The position numbers were made by a program, and so were the translations under genes. Below the pieces are notes generated by a model. The model saw only the letters and a list, made by a program, of their open reading frames with translations. It was not told the DNA's origin and did not search any database. Of a stretch of DNA of 34,192 bases, positions 8,128-16,358 are shown piece after piece (within the stretch, counting starts at the first letter, position 1; every line of letters starts with the position of its first letter). The stretch comes from Crocinitomicaceae bacterium (GTDB taxonomy: Bacteria > Bacteroidota > Bacteroidia > Flavobacteriales_D > Crocinitomicaceae), in NCBI GenBank assembly GCA_014762645.1, contig JABURP010000080.1, positions 1-34,192 on the forward strand, written 5' to 3'.

Positions 8128-9156
8128 ATGGAGATCAAAGAAAAAATAGAGGATTACAACAGTAGTATTGATGCTGCTGATGTGAGTAGTGAAGAAGCTT
8201 TAGAGGCGTTCAGAATCCAGTTTTTAGGCAGTAAAAATGTCTTGAAAGACCTTTACAAAGAACTAAGGAATGTACCTAACGAGGAGAAGAAGGATGTTGG
8301 CCAGGCAATAAATGCATTAAAGAAAAAAGCGGAAGAGAAATTTGAATCAGCCAAAAAGGAGAAGGACAATAAAGCTGGAACGAAGAAAAAATTTGATCTT
8401 ACACGTCCGGCAGAACGTGTGGAACTTGGAGCTCGACACCCCCTGGCAGTTATACGCAATGAAATTATTGAAATATTTTCACGAATTGGATTTTCTGTAT
8501 CCGAAGGACCAGAGATTGAAGATGACTGGCACAATTTTTCTGCTCTGAATTTTCCGCCTGAGCATCCGGCCCGTGACATGCAGGATACGTTTTTTATTGA
8601 GAAAAATGATCATGAAATGGCACTGAGAACTCATACATCATCTGTTCAAGTAAGGGTTATGGAGTCAGAAGATCCGCCAATTAGGACCATTTCTCCGGGA
8701 CGGGTATATAGAAATGAAGCTATCTCAGCAAGAGCGCATTGCTTCTTTCACCAGGTAGAAGGGCTGTATATTGATAAAGATGTCTCTTTTGCTGATCTGA
8801 AACAAACATTGCTTTATTTTGCCAGGGAGATGTTCGGTGAAAAAACCGAAATTCGATTGAGGCCTTCCTATTTTCCATTTACTGAACCAAGTGCTGAGGT
8901 TGATGTGTCTTGCTCAATTTGCCAGGGTGAAGGATGTAATGTTTGTAAATATACTGGCTGGCTTGAAATATTGGGCTGTGGAATGGTTGATCCTAATGTA
9001 CTTGAAGCGTCAGGAATTGATAGTAAAGTTTATTCGGGATTTGCGTTTGGAATGGGTATAGAGCGTATTGCACAGCTCAAATACAGAGTAAATGATCTAC
9101 GCAAATACTCTGAAAATGACATCCGCTTTTTAAAGCAATTTAAATCTGCATATTAA
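8128..9156 (+). CDS. pheS: Phenylalanine--tRNA ligase alpha subunit
   Basis: PheS is the catalytic subunit that, with PheT, charges tRNA-Phe. The 342-residue protein has an N-terminal coiled-coil arm (about 1-90) and a class II catalytic core. The core shows RTHTSS (167-172), motif 2 GRVYRNEAIS (191-200) and motif 3 GMGIERIAQLKY (308-319). A four-cysteine insertion (C262, C265, C270, C273) precedes 'GWLEILGCGMVDPNVL', as in many PheS proteins. pheT is not in the window. It leads a tight plus-strand run: the next gene's ATG overlaps its stop by one base. Confidence 0.97.
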   Translation: MEIKEKIEDYNSSIDAADVSSEEALEAFRIQFLGSKNVLKDLYKELRNVPNEEKKDVGQAINALKKKAEEKFESAKKEKDNKAGTKKKFDLTRPAERVELGARHPLAVIRNEIIEIFSRIGFSVSEGPEIEDDWHNFSALNFPPEHPARDMQDTFFIEKNDHEMALRTHTSSVQVRVMESEDPPIRTISPGRVYRNEAISARAHCFFHQVEGLYIDKDVSFADLKQTLLYFAREMFGEKTEIRLRPSYFPFTEPSAEVDVSCSICQGEGCNVCKYTGWLEILGCGMVDPNVLEASGIDSKVYSGFAFGMGIERIAQLKYRVNDLRKYSENDIRFLKQFKSAY

Positions 9157-9524
9157 TGGGGCTGTTTTCTCGAAAGGAACCTACACAGAACATTCCGTGG
9201 GAAGTGATGGAGACAAAGGAAGATTTACAGAAGATGCTAGAAGACAGTTCTAACAAGGCCTATTTACTCCTTAAGCATAGTACCAGATGTTCAATAAGTC
9301 ATTTGATCAAAAAGCGATTAGAAAGTAATTGGGATCTGACGGAGGAGGAGATAATTCCTGTATATTTAGACCTGTTGGCCCACCGACCGTTATCAAACGA
9401 CATTGAGAAAGAATTAAATATTAGACACGAATCGCCCCAGGTGATAGTGTTGCGTGGTGGGGAAGTTATTTACCATGCATCTCACAGTGCAATTTCACTT
9501 GATGCTATAAAGAACGCGTTATGA
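9156..9524 (+). CDS. ytxJ: YtxJ-like bacillithiol-system protein
   Basis: The 122-residue thioredoxin-fold protein matches the DUF2847/YtxJ family, thought to act as a monothiol bacilliredoxin in bacillithiol-using bacteria. The diagnostic stretch is 'YLLLKHSTRCSISHLI' with a single active-site Cys45, followed by 'HESPQVIVLRGGEVIYHASHSAIS', where the cis-proline region of the fold lies. No signal peptide is present. It is translationally coupled on both sides (TAATG with pheS, ATGA with the response regulator). Confidence 0.87.
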   Translation: MGLFSRKEPTQNIPWEVMETKEDLQKMLEDSSNKAYLLLKHSTRCSISHLIKKRLESNWDLTEEEIIPVYLDLLAHRPLSNDIEKELNIRHESPQVIVLRGGEVIYHASHSAISLDAIKNAL

Positions 9525-10246
9525 TCAAAGCAGTTATAATTGATGACATTCCAGAAGCCATTGCCGTGCTCAAATCCGATCTTGAGAACTATTGTGTGAA
9601 CATAGAGGTGGTTGGAAGTGCAGAAGGTGTAGTTACAGGAGCAAAGTTGATAAAGGAGCTTCAACCCGACCTGGTTTTTCTGGATATCCAAATGAAAGAT
9701 GGGACAGGTTTTGATTTATTGGAGATTCTCCCTGACGCAAACTTTAAGTTAATCTTCACAACTGCCTCTGATGAATTTGCTGTAAAAGCATTTAAATTTT
9801 CAGCCGTTGACTACTTGTTAAAACCCATTGACCCAGATGAGTTGATGGATGCGGTAAGTAAAATTGAAGATCAAAATAAACCAGCAGAACGTATCGATCT
9901 CTTAAAGGAAAACTTTAACCAACCTAAACGAATTGCACTAAATACGCTAGAGAAGATACATATTGTTAATGTTGATGAGATACTACGTTGTGAGTCGAAC
10001 ATCAATTACACCATGTTTTACTTCACTGACGAAACTAAACTATTAGTTACTAAAACCCTGAAGGAGTTTGATAAATTACTTTCCGACCACGGGTTTATAA
10101 GGGTGCACCAATCTCATTTAATTAATACAGCTTTCATTAAAGAATTTATTAAATCTGATGGATACATTATTATGCGAGACGGAACTAGAGTCCCGGTATC
10201 CACCAGAAAAAAGCAGGTATTAATGGATATGATAGCAAATTTCTAA
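9521..10246 (+). CDS. LytTR-family response regulator
   Basis: The 241-residue protein has a receiver domain (about 1-120) with the acidic pair D8-D9, the phosphoacceptor D55 (in LVFLDIQMKDG), T80/T81 and K101. A LytTR DNA-binding domain follows at about residues 135-241 ('KIHIVNVDEILRCESNINYTMFYF...FIRVHQSHLINTAFI'). Such regulators usually pair with a LytS/YehU-type histidine kinase, but none is in the window. Its ATG overlaps the ytxJ stop, so it is co-transcribed with housekeeping genes. Confidence 0.93.
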   Translation: MIKAVIIDDIPEAIAVLKSDLENYCVNIEVVGSAEGVVTGAKLIKELQPDLVFLDIQMKDGTGFDLLEILPDANFKLIFTTASDEFAVKAFKFSAVDYLLKPIDPDELMDAVSKIEDQNKPAERIDLLKENFNQPKRIALNTLEKIHIVNVDEILRCESNINYTMFYFTDETKLLVTKTLKEFDKLLSDHGFIRVHQSHLINTAFIKEFIKSDGYIIMRDGTRVPVSTRKKQVLMDMIANF

Positions 10247-10248
10247 TA

Positions 10249-11319
10249 ATGAAGCTTCGAATATTTTTATTGACATTTCTACTCATTGCTTTAGGCGTCT
10301 TTTTACAGGGGTGTAAAGGAGAAGAGGAAGAAGAAAAAGAAAAGGAAGACCTGGTAGAACCAGATGTCGCGATTATTACTCCCGGGCATGATGAGAAATT
10401 TACCGTAGGGGATGAAATTAAGGTTAAGATTGAAGTAAATCATCCTGATTTAATAAGTGATTTACAGTTATACGTAGATGATACCTTGTATAAGGACAGC
10501 CTCTTACTGGAGGACCAGGAATTAAAGGTGTCTACGCAAAACGCACGAGTCGGTTTTGTGCCGATTTATTTAAAATACAAAGACGGAAAAGGGGAAGAAC
10601 ACAGAGATAACCGGACCATAACGCTTTTCTCGGATATCATTCCTGAGTACTGGGAAACCAATATGATCAACACCTATCCCCATGATCCAAAATCCTACAC
10701 GCAAGGCCTGGAGTTTTACAAAGGAAGATTGTATGAAAGCACAGGACAGTATGGAACGTCCTTAGTAGCCGAAGTAGAGTTGACCTCAGGTCAACATCTC
10801 AGAAAAGTTGATTTGGATGATGCTTTTTTTGGTGAAGGCATTACTATACTAAATGATCAATTATATCAATTAACCTATCGTGCAGGCAAATGTTTTGTTT
10901 ATGATATCAATACCCTGGATATCGTTAATGAATTTACTTACCAGGATGAAGGATGGGGTTTATGTAATAATGGTTCAAGCTTGATCATGTCCAATGGTAG
11001 TTCTGATATTGTGTGGAGAGATCCTACTACATTTGAAGTGACTAAAACACTGCAGGTTTTTGATAACCAATCCAACCTCACACAAATAAACGAATTGGAA
11101 CTGATAGATGGTGACCTGTACGCAAATATTTATACAGATACTAGAGTTGCAAGGATAGATACAACCACTGGTAAAGTTAAAACCTATATTAATTTGGCGC
11201 CGCTTGTGAATGCCCAACCACCGGGAAGTGAAGTGTTGAACGGAATAGCAGCGTGGAACGGGAAAATCTATGTTACGGGCAAGTTGTGGCATTATCTCTA
11301 TGAAGTAAAATTCCAGTAA
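10249..11319 (+). CDS. Glutaminyl-peptide cyclotransferase-like lipoprotein
   Basis: The 356-residue protein begins with a signal segment and lipobox LQGC (Cys22), followed by a Glu-rich linker. Residues about 38-120 look like an Ig-like domain ('VAIITPGHDEKFTVGDEIKVKIE'). Residues about 125-356 match the plant-type glutamine cyclotransferase beta-propeller family ('YPHDPKSYTQGLEFYKGRLYEST', 'DDAFFGEGITILNDQLYQLT', 'NELELIDGDLYANIY'). These enzymes convert N-terminal glutamine to pyroglutamate. The extra N-terminal domain and lipid anchor suggest it acts on exported proteins. The next gene's ATG overlaps its stop. Confidence 0.87.
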   Translation: MKLRIFLLTFLLIALGVFLQGCKGEEEEEKEKEDLVEPDVAIITPGHDEKFTVGDEIKVKIEVNHPDLISDLQLYVDDTLYKDSLLLEDQELKVSTQNARVGFVPIYLKYKDGKGEEHRDNRTITLFSDIIPEYWETNMINTYPHDPKSYTQGLEFYKGRLYESTGQYGTSLVAEVELTSGQHLRKVDLDDAFFGEGITILNDQLYQLTYRAGKCFVYDINTLDIVNEFTYQDEGWGLCNNGSSLIMSNGSSDIVWRDPTTFEVTKTLQVFDNQSNLTQINELELIDGDLYANIYTDTRVARIDTTTGKVKTYINLAPLVNAQPPGSEVLNGIAAWNGKIYVTGKLWHYLYEVKFQ

Positions 11320-11996
11320 TGGGGAAACTATACGTCATACCCACCCCAATTGGAAATCTGGAAGATATCACTTTCAGGGCCCTGCGGCTGATGAAAGAAG
11401 TAGATGCCATTCTAGCCGAAGATACCAGAACGACAAAGAACCTCCTCAATCATTACGAATTTGAAAATAAACTGATAGCCTATCACCAGAACAATGAGCA
11501 TAAAGTGGTGGCTACATTGGTAGAAGAATTAAAGAACGGAATGGTTTACGGTCTGGTTTCTGATGCAGGAACACCAGCCATTTCTGATCCCGGTTTTTTA
11601 TTGGTGAGAGAAGCTATCAAAGAAGGGATAGAAGTGGAATGTCTGCCTGGTGCCACGGCATTTGTTCCTGCTTTGGTAAACTCGGGCTTTCCTTGTGAGA
11701 AATTTGTTTACGAAGGATTTCTACCCCATAAAAAAGGACGTTTAACGCGAATGCAACGAATAGCAGATGAAGAGCGAACGGTGGTATTGTATGAATCTCC
11801 ACACAGAATTCTAAAAGCACTACAACAATTTGATGAATTATTGGACAACGATAGAAAACTGGCAATTTGTAGAGAGATTTCAAAGAAATTTGAAGAAACG
11901 GTAAGAGGAACAACAGCAGAATTAATAGAACATTTTACCACCAATCCAATTAAAGGAGAGTTTGTAATGGTCATTGAAGGAAAGGGAAAGAAATGA
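11319..11996 (+). CDS. rsmI: 16S rRNA (cytidine-1402-2'-O)-methyltransferase
   Basis: RsmI methylates the ribose of C1402 in 16S rRNA using SAM. The 225-residue product shows the family blocks in order: 'IPTPIGNLEDITFRALRLMKEVDAILAEDTRTT', 'GLVSDAGTPAISDPG', 'CLPGATAFVPALVNSGFP' and 'VVLYESPHRI'. It lacks the C-terminal extension of the about 286-residue E. coli enzyme, as expected for Bacteroidota. It overlaps the flanking genes by 1 bp (upstream) and 4 bp (downstream). Confidence 0.95.
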   Translation: MGKLYVIPTPIGNLEDITFRALRLMKEVDAILAEDTRTTKNLLNHYEFENKLIAYHQNNEHKVVATLVEELKNGMVYGLVSDAGTPAISDPGFLLVREAIKEGIEVECLPGATAFVPALVNSGFPCEKFVYEGFLPHKKGRLTRMQRIADEERTVVLYESPHRILKALQQFDELLDNDRKLAICREISKKFEETVRGTTAELIEHFTTNPIKGEFVMVIEGKGKK

Positions 11997-13015
11997 AAGC
12001 GGCAGTACTTGTAAAAAATGGAACAGGAGAAGAAGCCTTTGAAATTAGGGAAGTTGATCAGCCTATTGTGACGAGTGGTCAGGTTAAAATTAAGGTGGAG
12101 TGTTTTGGGCTTAATTTTGCGGATGTTATGGCCCGAAGAGGTCTTTATAAACCCGCCCCGGATATCCCGGCCATCCTTGGATACGAGGTTGTGGGTGAAA
12201 TTATAGATATTGGAGAGGGCGTTGATGAACAGTGGACAGGAAAACGTGTTGTCGCCTTCACGCGTTTTGGAGGTTATGCGGAATATGCAGTTACCCCACT
12301 TGAGGCATGTGCGGAGATTAATGATATGGATGCCGGTGAAGCTGCTGCTATAGCTGTTCAATACGCAACAGCATATTATATGGCTTGTGATGCCATTCGA
12401 CTCCATCCGGGTGATAAAGTAATGATTCATGCCGGAGCTGGTGGAGTTGGTACGGCGCTTATTCAACTATGCAAATTGCAAGGCTGCGAAGTATTTGCCA
12501 ATGCTGGGAGTGATGAGAAGTTGGCGTACATGAAAGAACAAGGAGCCGATCATGTAATGAATTATCGAGAAAAAGATTATGCGGAAGAAATCCCAAAGAT
12601 TACAAATGGGCTTAAATTACAGGCCACCTTTAATCCGATAGCGGGAAAAACATTTAAAAAGGATAAAGAACTAATTGGCCCAGGTGGAAAGATCATGTTG
12701 TTTGGTGGTTCGGACCGTCTCGGAAGGAAATGGGGGATATTTTCTACAATAGGATTTGTTTGGAGAATGGGAATACTGCTGCCAATAATGCTTGTAGCAT
12801 ATTCAAAATCAATTGTTGGCACCAATATGCTTAAAATAGGTGATCGCCAACCGCACGTCTTAAACCGTTGTATGAATGAAGTTGTCCGATTAGTAAATGA
12901 AGGAAAAATAAAGCCGCATGTAGGCGCGCGATTTAAACATTTAGATATTGGGAAAGCGCATGATTTACTCGAGTCGAGAAAATCTGTTGGCAAGGTTGTT
13001 GTTTACTGGGAATGA
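11993..13015 (+). CDS. Zinc-independent quinone oxidoreductase (MDR family)
   Basis: The 340-residue protein belongs to the medium-chain dehydrogenase/reductase superfamily, quinone oxidoreductase / VAT-1-like branch. It has the N-terminal GroES-like domain ('VECFGLNFADVMARRGLYKP', 'GYEVVGEI'). The NAD(P)H Rossmann motif is 'VMIHAGAGGVGTALIQLCK' (about 144-162). The structural-zinc cysteine cluster of true alcohol dehydrogenases is absent, supporting a zinc-free NADPH-dependent reductase. The substrate is unknown. Its ATG overlaps the rsmI stop (ATGA), so it closes the pheS-led run. Confidence 0.9.
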   Translation: MKAAVLVKNGTGEEAFEIREVDQPIVTSGQVKIKVECFGLNFADVMARRGLYKPAPDIPAILGYEVVGEIIDIGEGVDEQWTGKRVVAFTRFGGYAEYAVTPLEACAEINDMDAGEAAAIAVQYATAYYMACDAIRLHPGDKVMIHAGAGGVGTALIQLCKLQGCEVFANAGSDEKLAYMKEQGADHVMNYREKDYAEEIPKITNGLKLQATFNPIAGKTFKKDKELIGPGGKIMLFGGSDRLGRKWGIFSTIGFVWRMGILLPIMLVAYSKSIVGTNMLKIGDRQPHVLNRCMNEVVRLVNEGKIKPHVGARFKHLDIGKAHDLLESRKSVGKVVVYWE

Positions 13016-13057
13016 GACAGAACATTATTTTTATATTTAAAGAATAAAATTAAACAC

Positions 13058-14266
13058 ATGAAAAAATCAATACTCTTAATGGTCTTGGCTTTGAGTTCTT
13101 TTGCTTTTGGACAAAACGTAAAAGAAAACAGGGTGACCTTTAATTTCATCCAACTGCCAACAAATCCTATTTCTGAGCAGTATTCTACTTACAACGTGGT
13201 CCTGGAAAGGAAATATGAAAAGGCAAATGAAGATAGTTTATTGGCCTATCAAACTAAGCTTGAGCAAGCCAGCGCTGAATATGAAGCACAAATGATTGCC
13301 TGGCGTGAGCAAAAGAAACTTGTGTTACGGGATTACTTCACAAAAATGTCAGCATGGCAAAAGGCTGTAAATGGTGGAAACACAGCAGCACCAAAACCAA
13401 CTGACCCAATCATTCCACCACAACCTGTTCAAGTAGAGGTGCCGCAACCCCGGTTACACTCTGATATAACAGATGACCAGGTCATTAATTCTATATCTCT
13501 GGCCGGTTATGACAAAGGGGAAGGTGGAGCTACTATCACAGTCGGACTCTTACCGCTTTCAAATGTAGACATCAAAATGACTGAAAAGAAATCAGCAACA
13601 AGTGTGAAGTACACCTATACAGCAAATTATAAACTTCCACTTGAAGTAAAAGTAGAAGAGCCAACACAAGGAGTTGTACTTCAAACTATTATCCTAAATT
13701 CTGTTCGTTCTTATACGATTGGATCCTACGATTCTCAATACGATTTCGACCTGTGGTGGGTGGATAATGAGGATGCGTTCTGGATTGATCTAGAAAAGAA
13801 AGCGAGAAATTCTGCTTTAATTGAACTCAATACATTTGTAAACAACAAATGTGGTTATCCGGTGATGTCTTATTCTACTTATGTGTACACGGTCAAAAAA
13901 TTTAAAGATCATCAGTACAACGACCTTACGAATGCTTACACGCTAGCAAACCAGGGATACAGTATGATTTCACAGAAAAGGGACCGTTCTGCGGCACACG
14001 CTAAGATTAATGAAGCGATTAATATTTGGAAACAAATGTTAACGGAAAGTGATCTCAATGATAGAAAAGCGCGTGTAAATGATAAAGTGACGGCACTGCT
14101 ATACACCAACCTCACTGAGGCGTATATTTGGTTAAGTGATTTCGATACGGCTGAAATGTACATGAATCAGGCGATCAACTCAGGTGTTGGTAAATTTAAA
14201 AGAGCAGCCAGTGACCTTACGGGCTTGTTAAATGAGCGTAAACTTAGGTGGAATACAAACTTTTAA
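13058..14266 (+). CDS. Secreted protein of unknown function with helical C terminus
   Basis: The 402-residue product has a signal peptide (MKKSILLMVLALSSFAFGQ). The next part is rich in charged helices, then a Pro-rich stretch (about 108-130, 'AAPKPTDPIIPPQPVQVEVPQPR'). A beta-rich middle follows, and the C terminus from about 285 looks like two or three TPR-type helical hairpins ('NLTEAYIWLSDFDTAEMYMNQAI'). No catalytic motif is recognised. It may be a periplasmic or outer-membrane-associated scaffold. The next gene starts 7 bp after its stop. Confidence 0.82.
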   Translation: MKKSILLMVLALSSFAFGQNVKENRVTFNFIQLPTNPISEQYSTYNVVLERKYEKANEDSLLAYQTKLEQASAEYEAQMIAWREQKKLVLRDYFTKMSAWQKAVNGGNTAAPKPTDPIIPPQPVQVEVPQPRLHSDITDDQVINSISLAGYDKGEGGATITVGLLPLSNVDIKMTEKKSATSVKYTYTANYKLPLEVKVEEPTQGVVLQTIILNSVRSYTIGSYDSQYDFDLWWVDNEDAFWIDLEKKARNSALIELNTFVNNKCGYPVMSYSTYVYTVKKFKDHQYNDLTNAYTLANQGYSMISQKRDRSAAHAKINEAINIWKQMLTESDLNDRKARVNDKVTALLYTNLTEAYIWLSDFDTAEMYMNQAINSGVGKFKRAASDLTGLLNERKLRWNTNF

Positions 14267-14273
14267 TAAGTAG

Positions 14274-15200
14274 TTGACCAAAACAAAGAAAAAAACCCAG
14301 ATAATAAAGCTAGTTTTCGGACTAGCTTTATTGTTGTTTATAGGGTGGAAAGTCGCAGCTCTATTAACAAAAAATGAGCTGGATGATCTGAAAATATCAG
14401 ATCAGGGATTACCATTTTTACTTCTGATTGTTGCGTTAATGCCTGTAAATTGGTTACTGGAATCGCTTAAATGGCAACTTTTAGTAAAAGATATTCGGGC
14501 GCAGAAGTTTGGAAAAACTGTAAAAGATGTGCTTGCTGGTGTTAGCACAAGTATTCTTACACCAAATAGAATTGGAAATTTTATTGGGCGGACCACAGAC
14601 ATGGAGAAGGATATACGGCCCAAAGCTATTATCGCAACGATACACTCCAATATTGCCCAATTCATTGCCAGTGTTTTGTTTGGAACTATCGGATTAATTT
14701 ATGCTGGTTTAAATGAGGGAATTTTTGATGTAAGAGCGATATATGCCTCCGCCGCTTTTATGATTCTTCTTTCACTTTTTCTCTATTTGTATCCAAAGGT
14801 TATAGATATAAATCCTTTCTCAAGATTGTATTCAGAAAAGACAGTGGCAGCAATAAATCATATTCAGGACGAAAGTCTGAGTTTAAAATTTTCGGTTTTG
14901 GGGCTTAGTGCGTTGCGGTATTCTGTGTTCTTATTACAGTTTTTTCTTTTTTTAAGGTTCTTTGGTGCCGCAGGAGCAATAACTCTACTTGTTCCGGCGA
15001 TCGCAATTGTTTATTTGATTACAACCGTGGTGCCATCATTTCTATTTGGAAAGTTATTCGTTCGTGAGGCATCTGCTTTATTTGTACTGGAAGCTATAGG
15101 CGTTCAATCTTCTGTTATTATGGCAACAGTATTTTTTCTGTGGATGCTCAACCTGGGTATTCCGGCTTTAGTGGGTGGAATAATCCTGTTAAGAAGGTAG
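14274..15200 (+). CDS. LPG synthase TM-domain (UPF0104) flippase-like protein
   Basis: The 308-residue membrane protein matches the lysylphosphatidylglycerol-synthetase transmembrane domain family. It has about eight membrane segments with the features 'MPVNWLLESLKWQLLVKD' and 'VLAGVSTSILTPNRIGNFIGR'. Members without the synthetase domain are thought to flip or transport lipid-linked molecules. The start is TTG at 14274, giving a lysine-rich N terminus just before the first helix. A GT2 glycosyltransferase gene follows 66 bp later, suggesting a shared role in making or moving a glycolipid. Confidence 0.85.
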   Translation: MTKTKKKTQIIKLVFGLALLLFIGWKVAALLTKNELDDLKISDQGLPFLLLIVALMPVNWLLESLKWQLLVKDIRAQKFGKTVKDVLAGVSTSILTPNRIGNFIGRTTDMEKDIRPKAIIATIHSNIAQFIASVLFGTIGLIYAGLNEGIFDVRAIYASAAFMILLSLFLYLYPKVIDINPFSRLYSEKTVAAINHIQDESLSLKFSVLGLSALRYSVFLLQFFLFLRFFGAAGAITLLVPAIAIVYLITTVVPSFLFGKLFVREASALFVLEAIGVQSSVIMATVFFLWMLNLGIPALVGGIILLRR

Positions 15201-15266
15201 GATGCCGCTCAAAATGAATATCCCCGTGACTTTTTGCTAATCTTTAAATTGTCGTAATTTCAAGCC

Positions 15267-16358
15267 GTGGTGCTCATACTTGTATATATTTTCTGTGGGA
15301 TTTATGCCTTTCAGTTCATTCTTATTGCAGTAATTGGGAGAAACTATGCGCAGAAGACATTTTATACCGAGGAGCCTATTCAGTCGGTTAGTGTGCTTAT
15401 ACCTTTTCGCAATGAAGCTGATCGTATACAAAACCTGATTCATTGTATCAATAAACTACATATAAGACAGGAGCTTGATGTTGAATTCTTGTTTATAGAT
15501 GACCATTCAACCGATCAGAGCACCAGTGTGATCAACAACAACCTGAAAATAGACTACCGGATTATTTCTTCAGCAAAGAGCGGCAAAAAGGAAGCGATCA
15601 GACGTGGCTGTCAAGAGGCTAAAAACACATTTATATTGACTTGGGATGCTGATGTTTCTGTGCCAAAAGATTATTTTGATGAACTCACTAATCTTCCGGA
15701 AGCAGACATGTGGATCCTTCCGGTAAGGATGAACGCTAAATCCATATTCGGAAAATTAGCTGCGGTTGATTTTTCATGGTTGCAGTTGATAACGTATGTC
15801 ATGGCAGTTCGCAAAAAGCCGATTCTTTGTAATGGTGCTAATCTCCTGTTTAAAAAAGAAAGTTTTTTTGACGCAGAAGAACTCCGAAAGGACTACGCAC
15901 TGGTTTCTGGTGATGATCACTTTCTTCTACATACATTTAAAGATCTTAAAAAACGTATTTGTACTTCGAAACGGATGGAGTTAACTGTTACAACGGAAGC
16001 CCCAAATAACATAAGGGATTTACTTATACAACGAAAAAGGTGGCTGAGTAAAATGAAGCACGGTTGGGACATCAATTTTGTATTCCTGTCCATTATTCTT
16101 GTTTTTGTCCTGTTGACAGAATTGGCTTGTATCGCTTATTTCTTTGTGACCTTGAACCCTGTTTTTTTAATACCACTTGGGATGAAGTTCTTGAACGAAT
16201 ATGTCCTTCTGAGGCTGTATAAAAAACAAATTGATGTTTTGACAGATGTGCCTGTGGTAATGATACACCAGGTCTTTTTCCCTTTTTATTTGCTGATCAT
16301 TCAGTTAATGCCAAAACCTTTGGATGTCCGGTGGGATCATTCATCAGAAAATAATTAA
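15267..16358 (+). CDS. Membrane-bound family 2 glycosyltransferase
   Basis: The 363-residue protein has an N-terminal membrane helix (1-24), a GT2 GT-A domain and two C-terminal helices. The domain shows 'VSVLIPFRNE' (41-50), 'FIDDHS' (76-81), the DxD-type metal site D127-A-D129, the acceptor-side 'GDD' (215-217) and QxxRW (Q255...R258-W259). The processive-type QRKRW motif and membrane helices suggest transfer of sugars to a lipid acceptor. The start is GTG at 15267 (another GTG follows at once). Its last 15 bp overlap the convergent transporter gene. Confidence 0.9.
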   Translation: MVLILVYIFCGIYAFQFILIAVIGRNYAQKTFYTEEPIQSVSVLIPFRNEADRIQNLIHCINKLHIRQELDVEFLFIDDHSTDQSTSVINNNLKIDYRIISSAKSGKKEAIRRGCQEAKNTFILTWDADVSVPKDYFDELTNLPEADMWILPVRMNAKSIFGKLAAVDFSWLQLITYVMAVRKKPILCNGANLLFKKESFFDAEELRKDYALVSGDDHFLLHTFKDLKKRICTSKRMELTVTTEAPNNIRDLLIQRKRWLSKMKHGWDINFVFLSIILVFVLLTELACIAYFFVTLNPVFLIPLGMKFLNEYVLLRLYKKQIDVLTDVPVVMIHQVFFPFYLLIIQLMPKPLDVRWDHSSENN

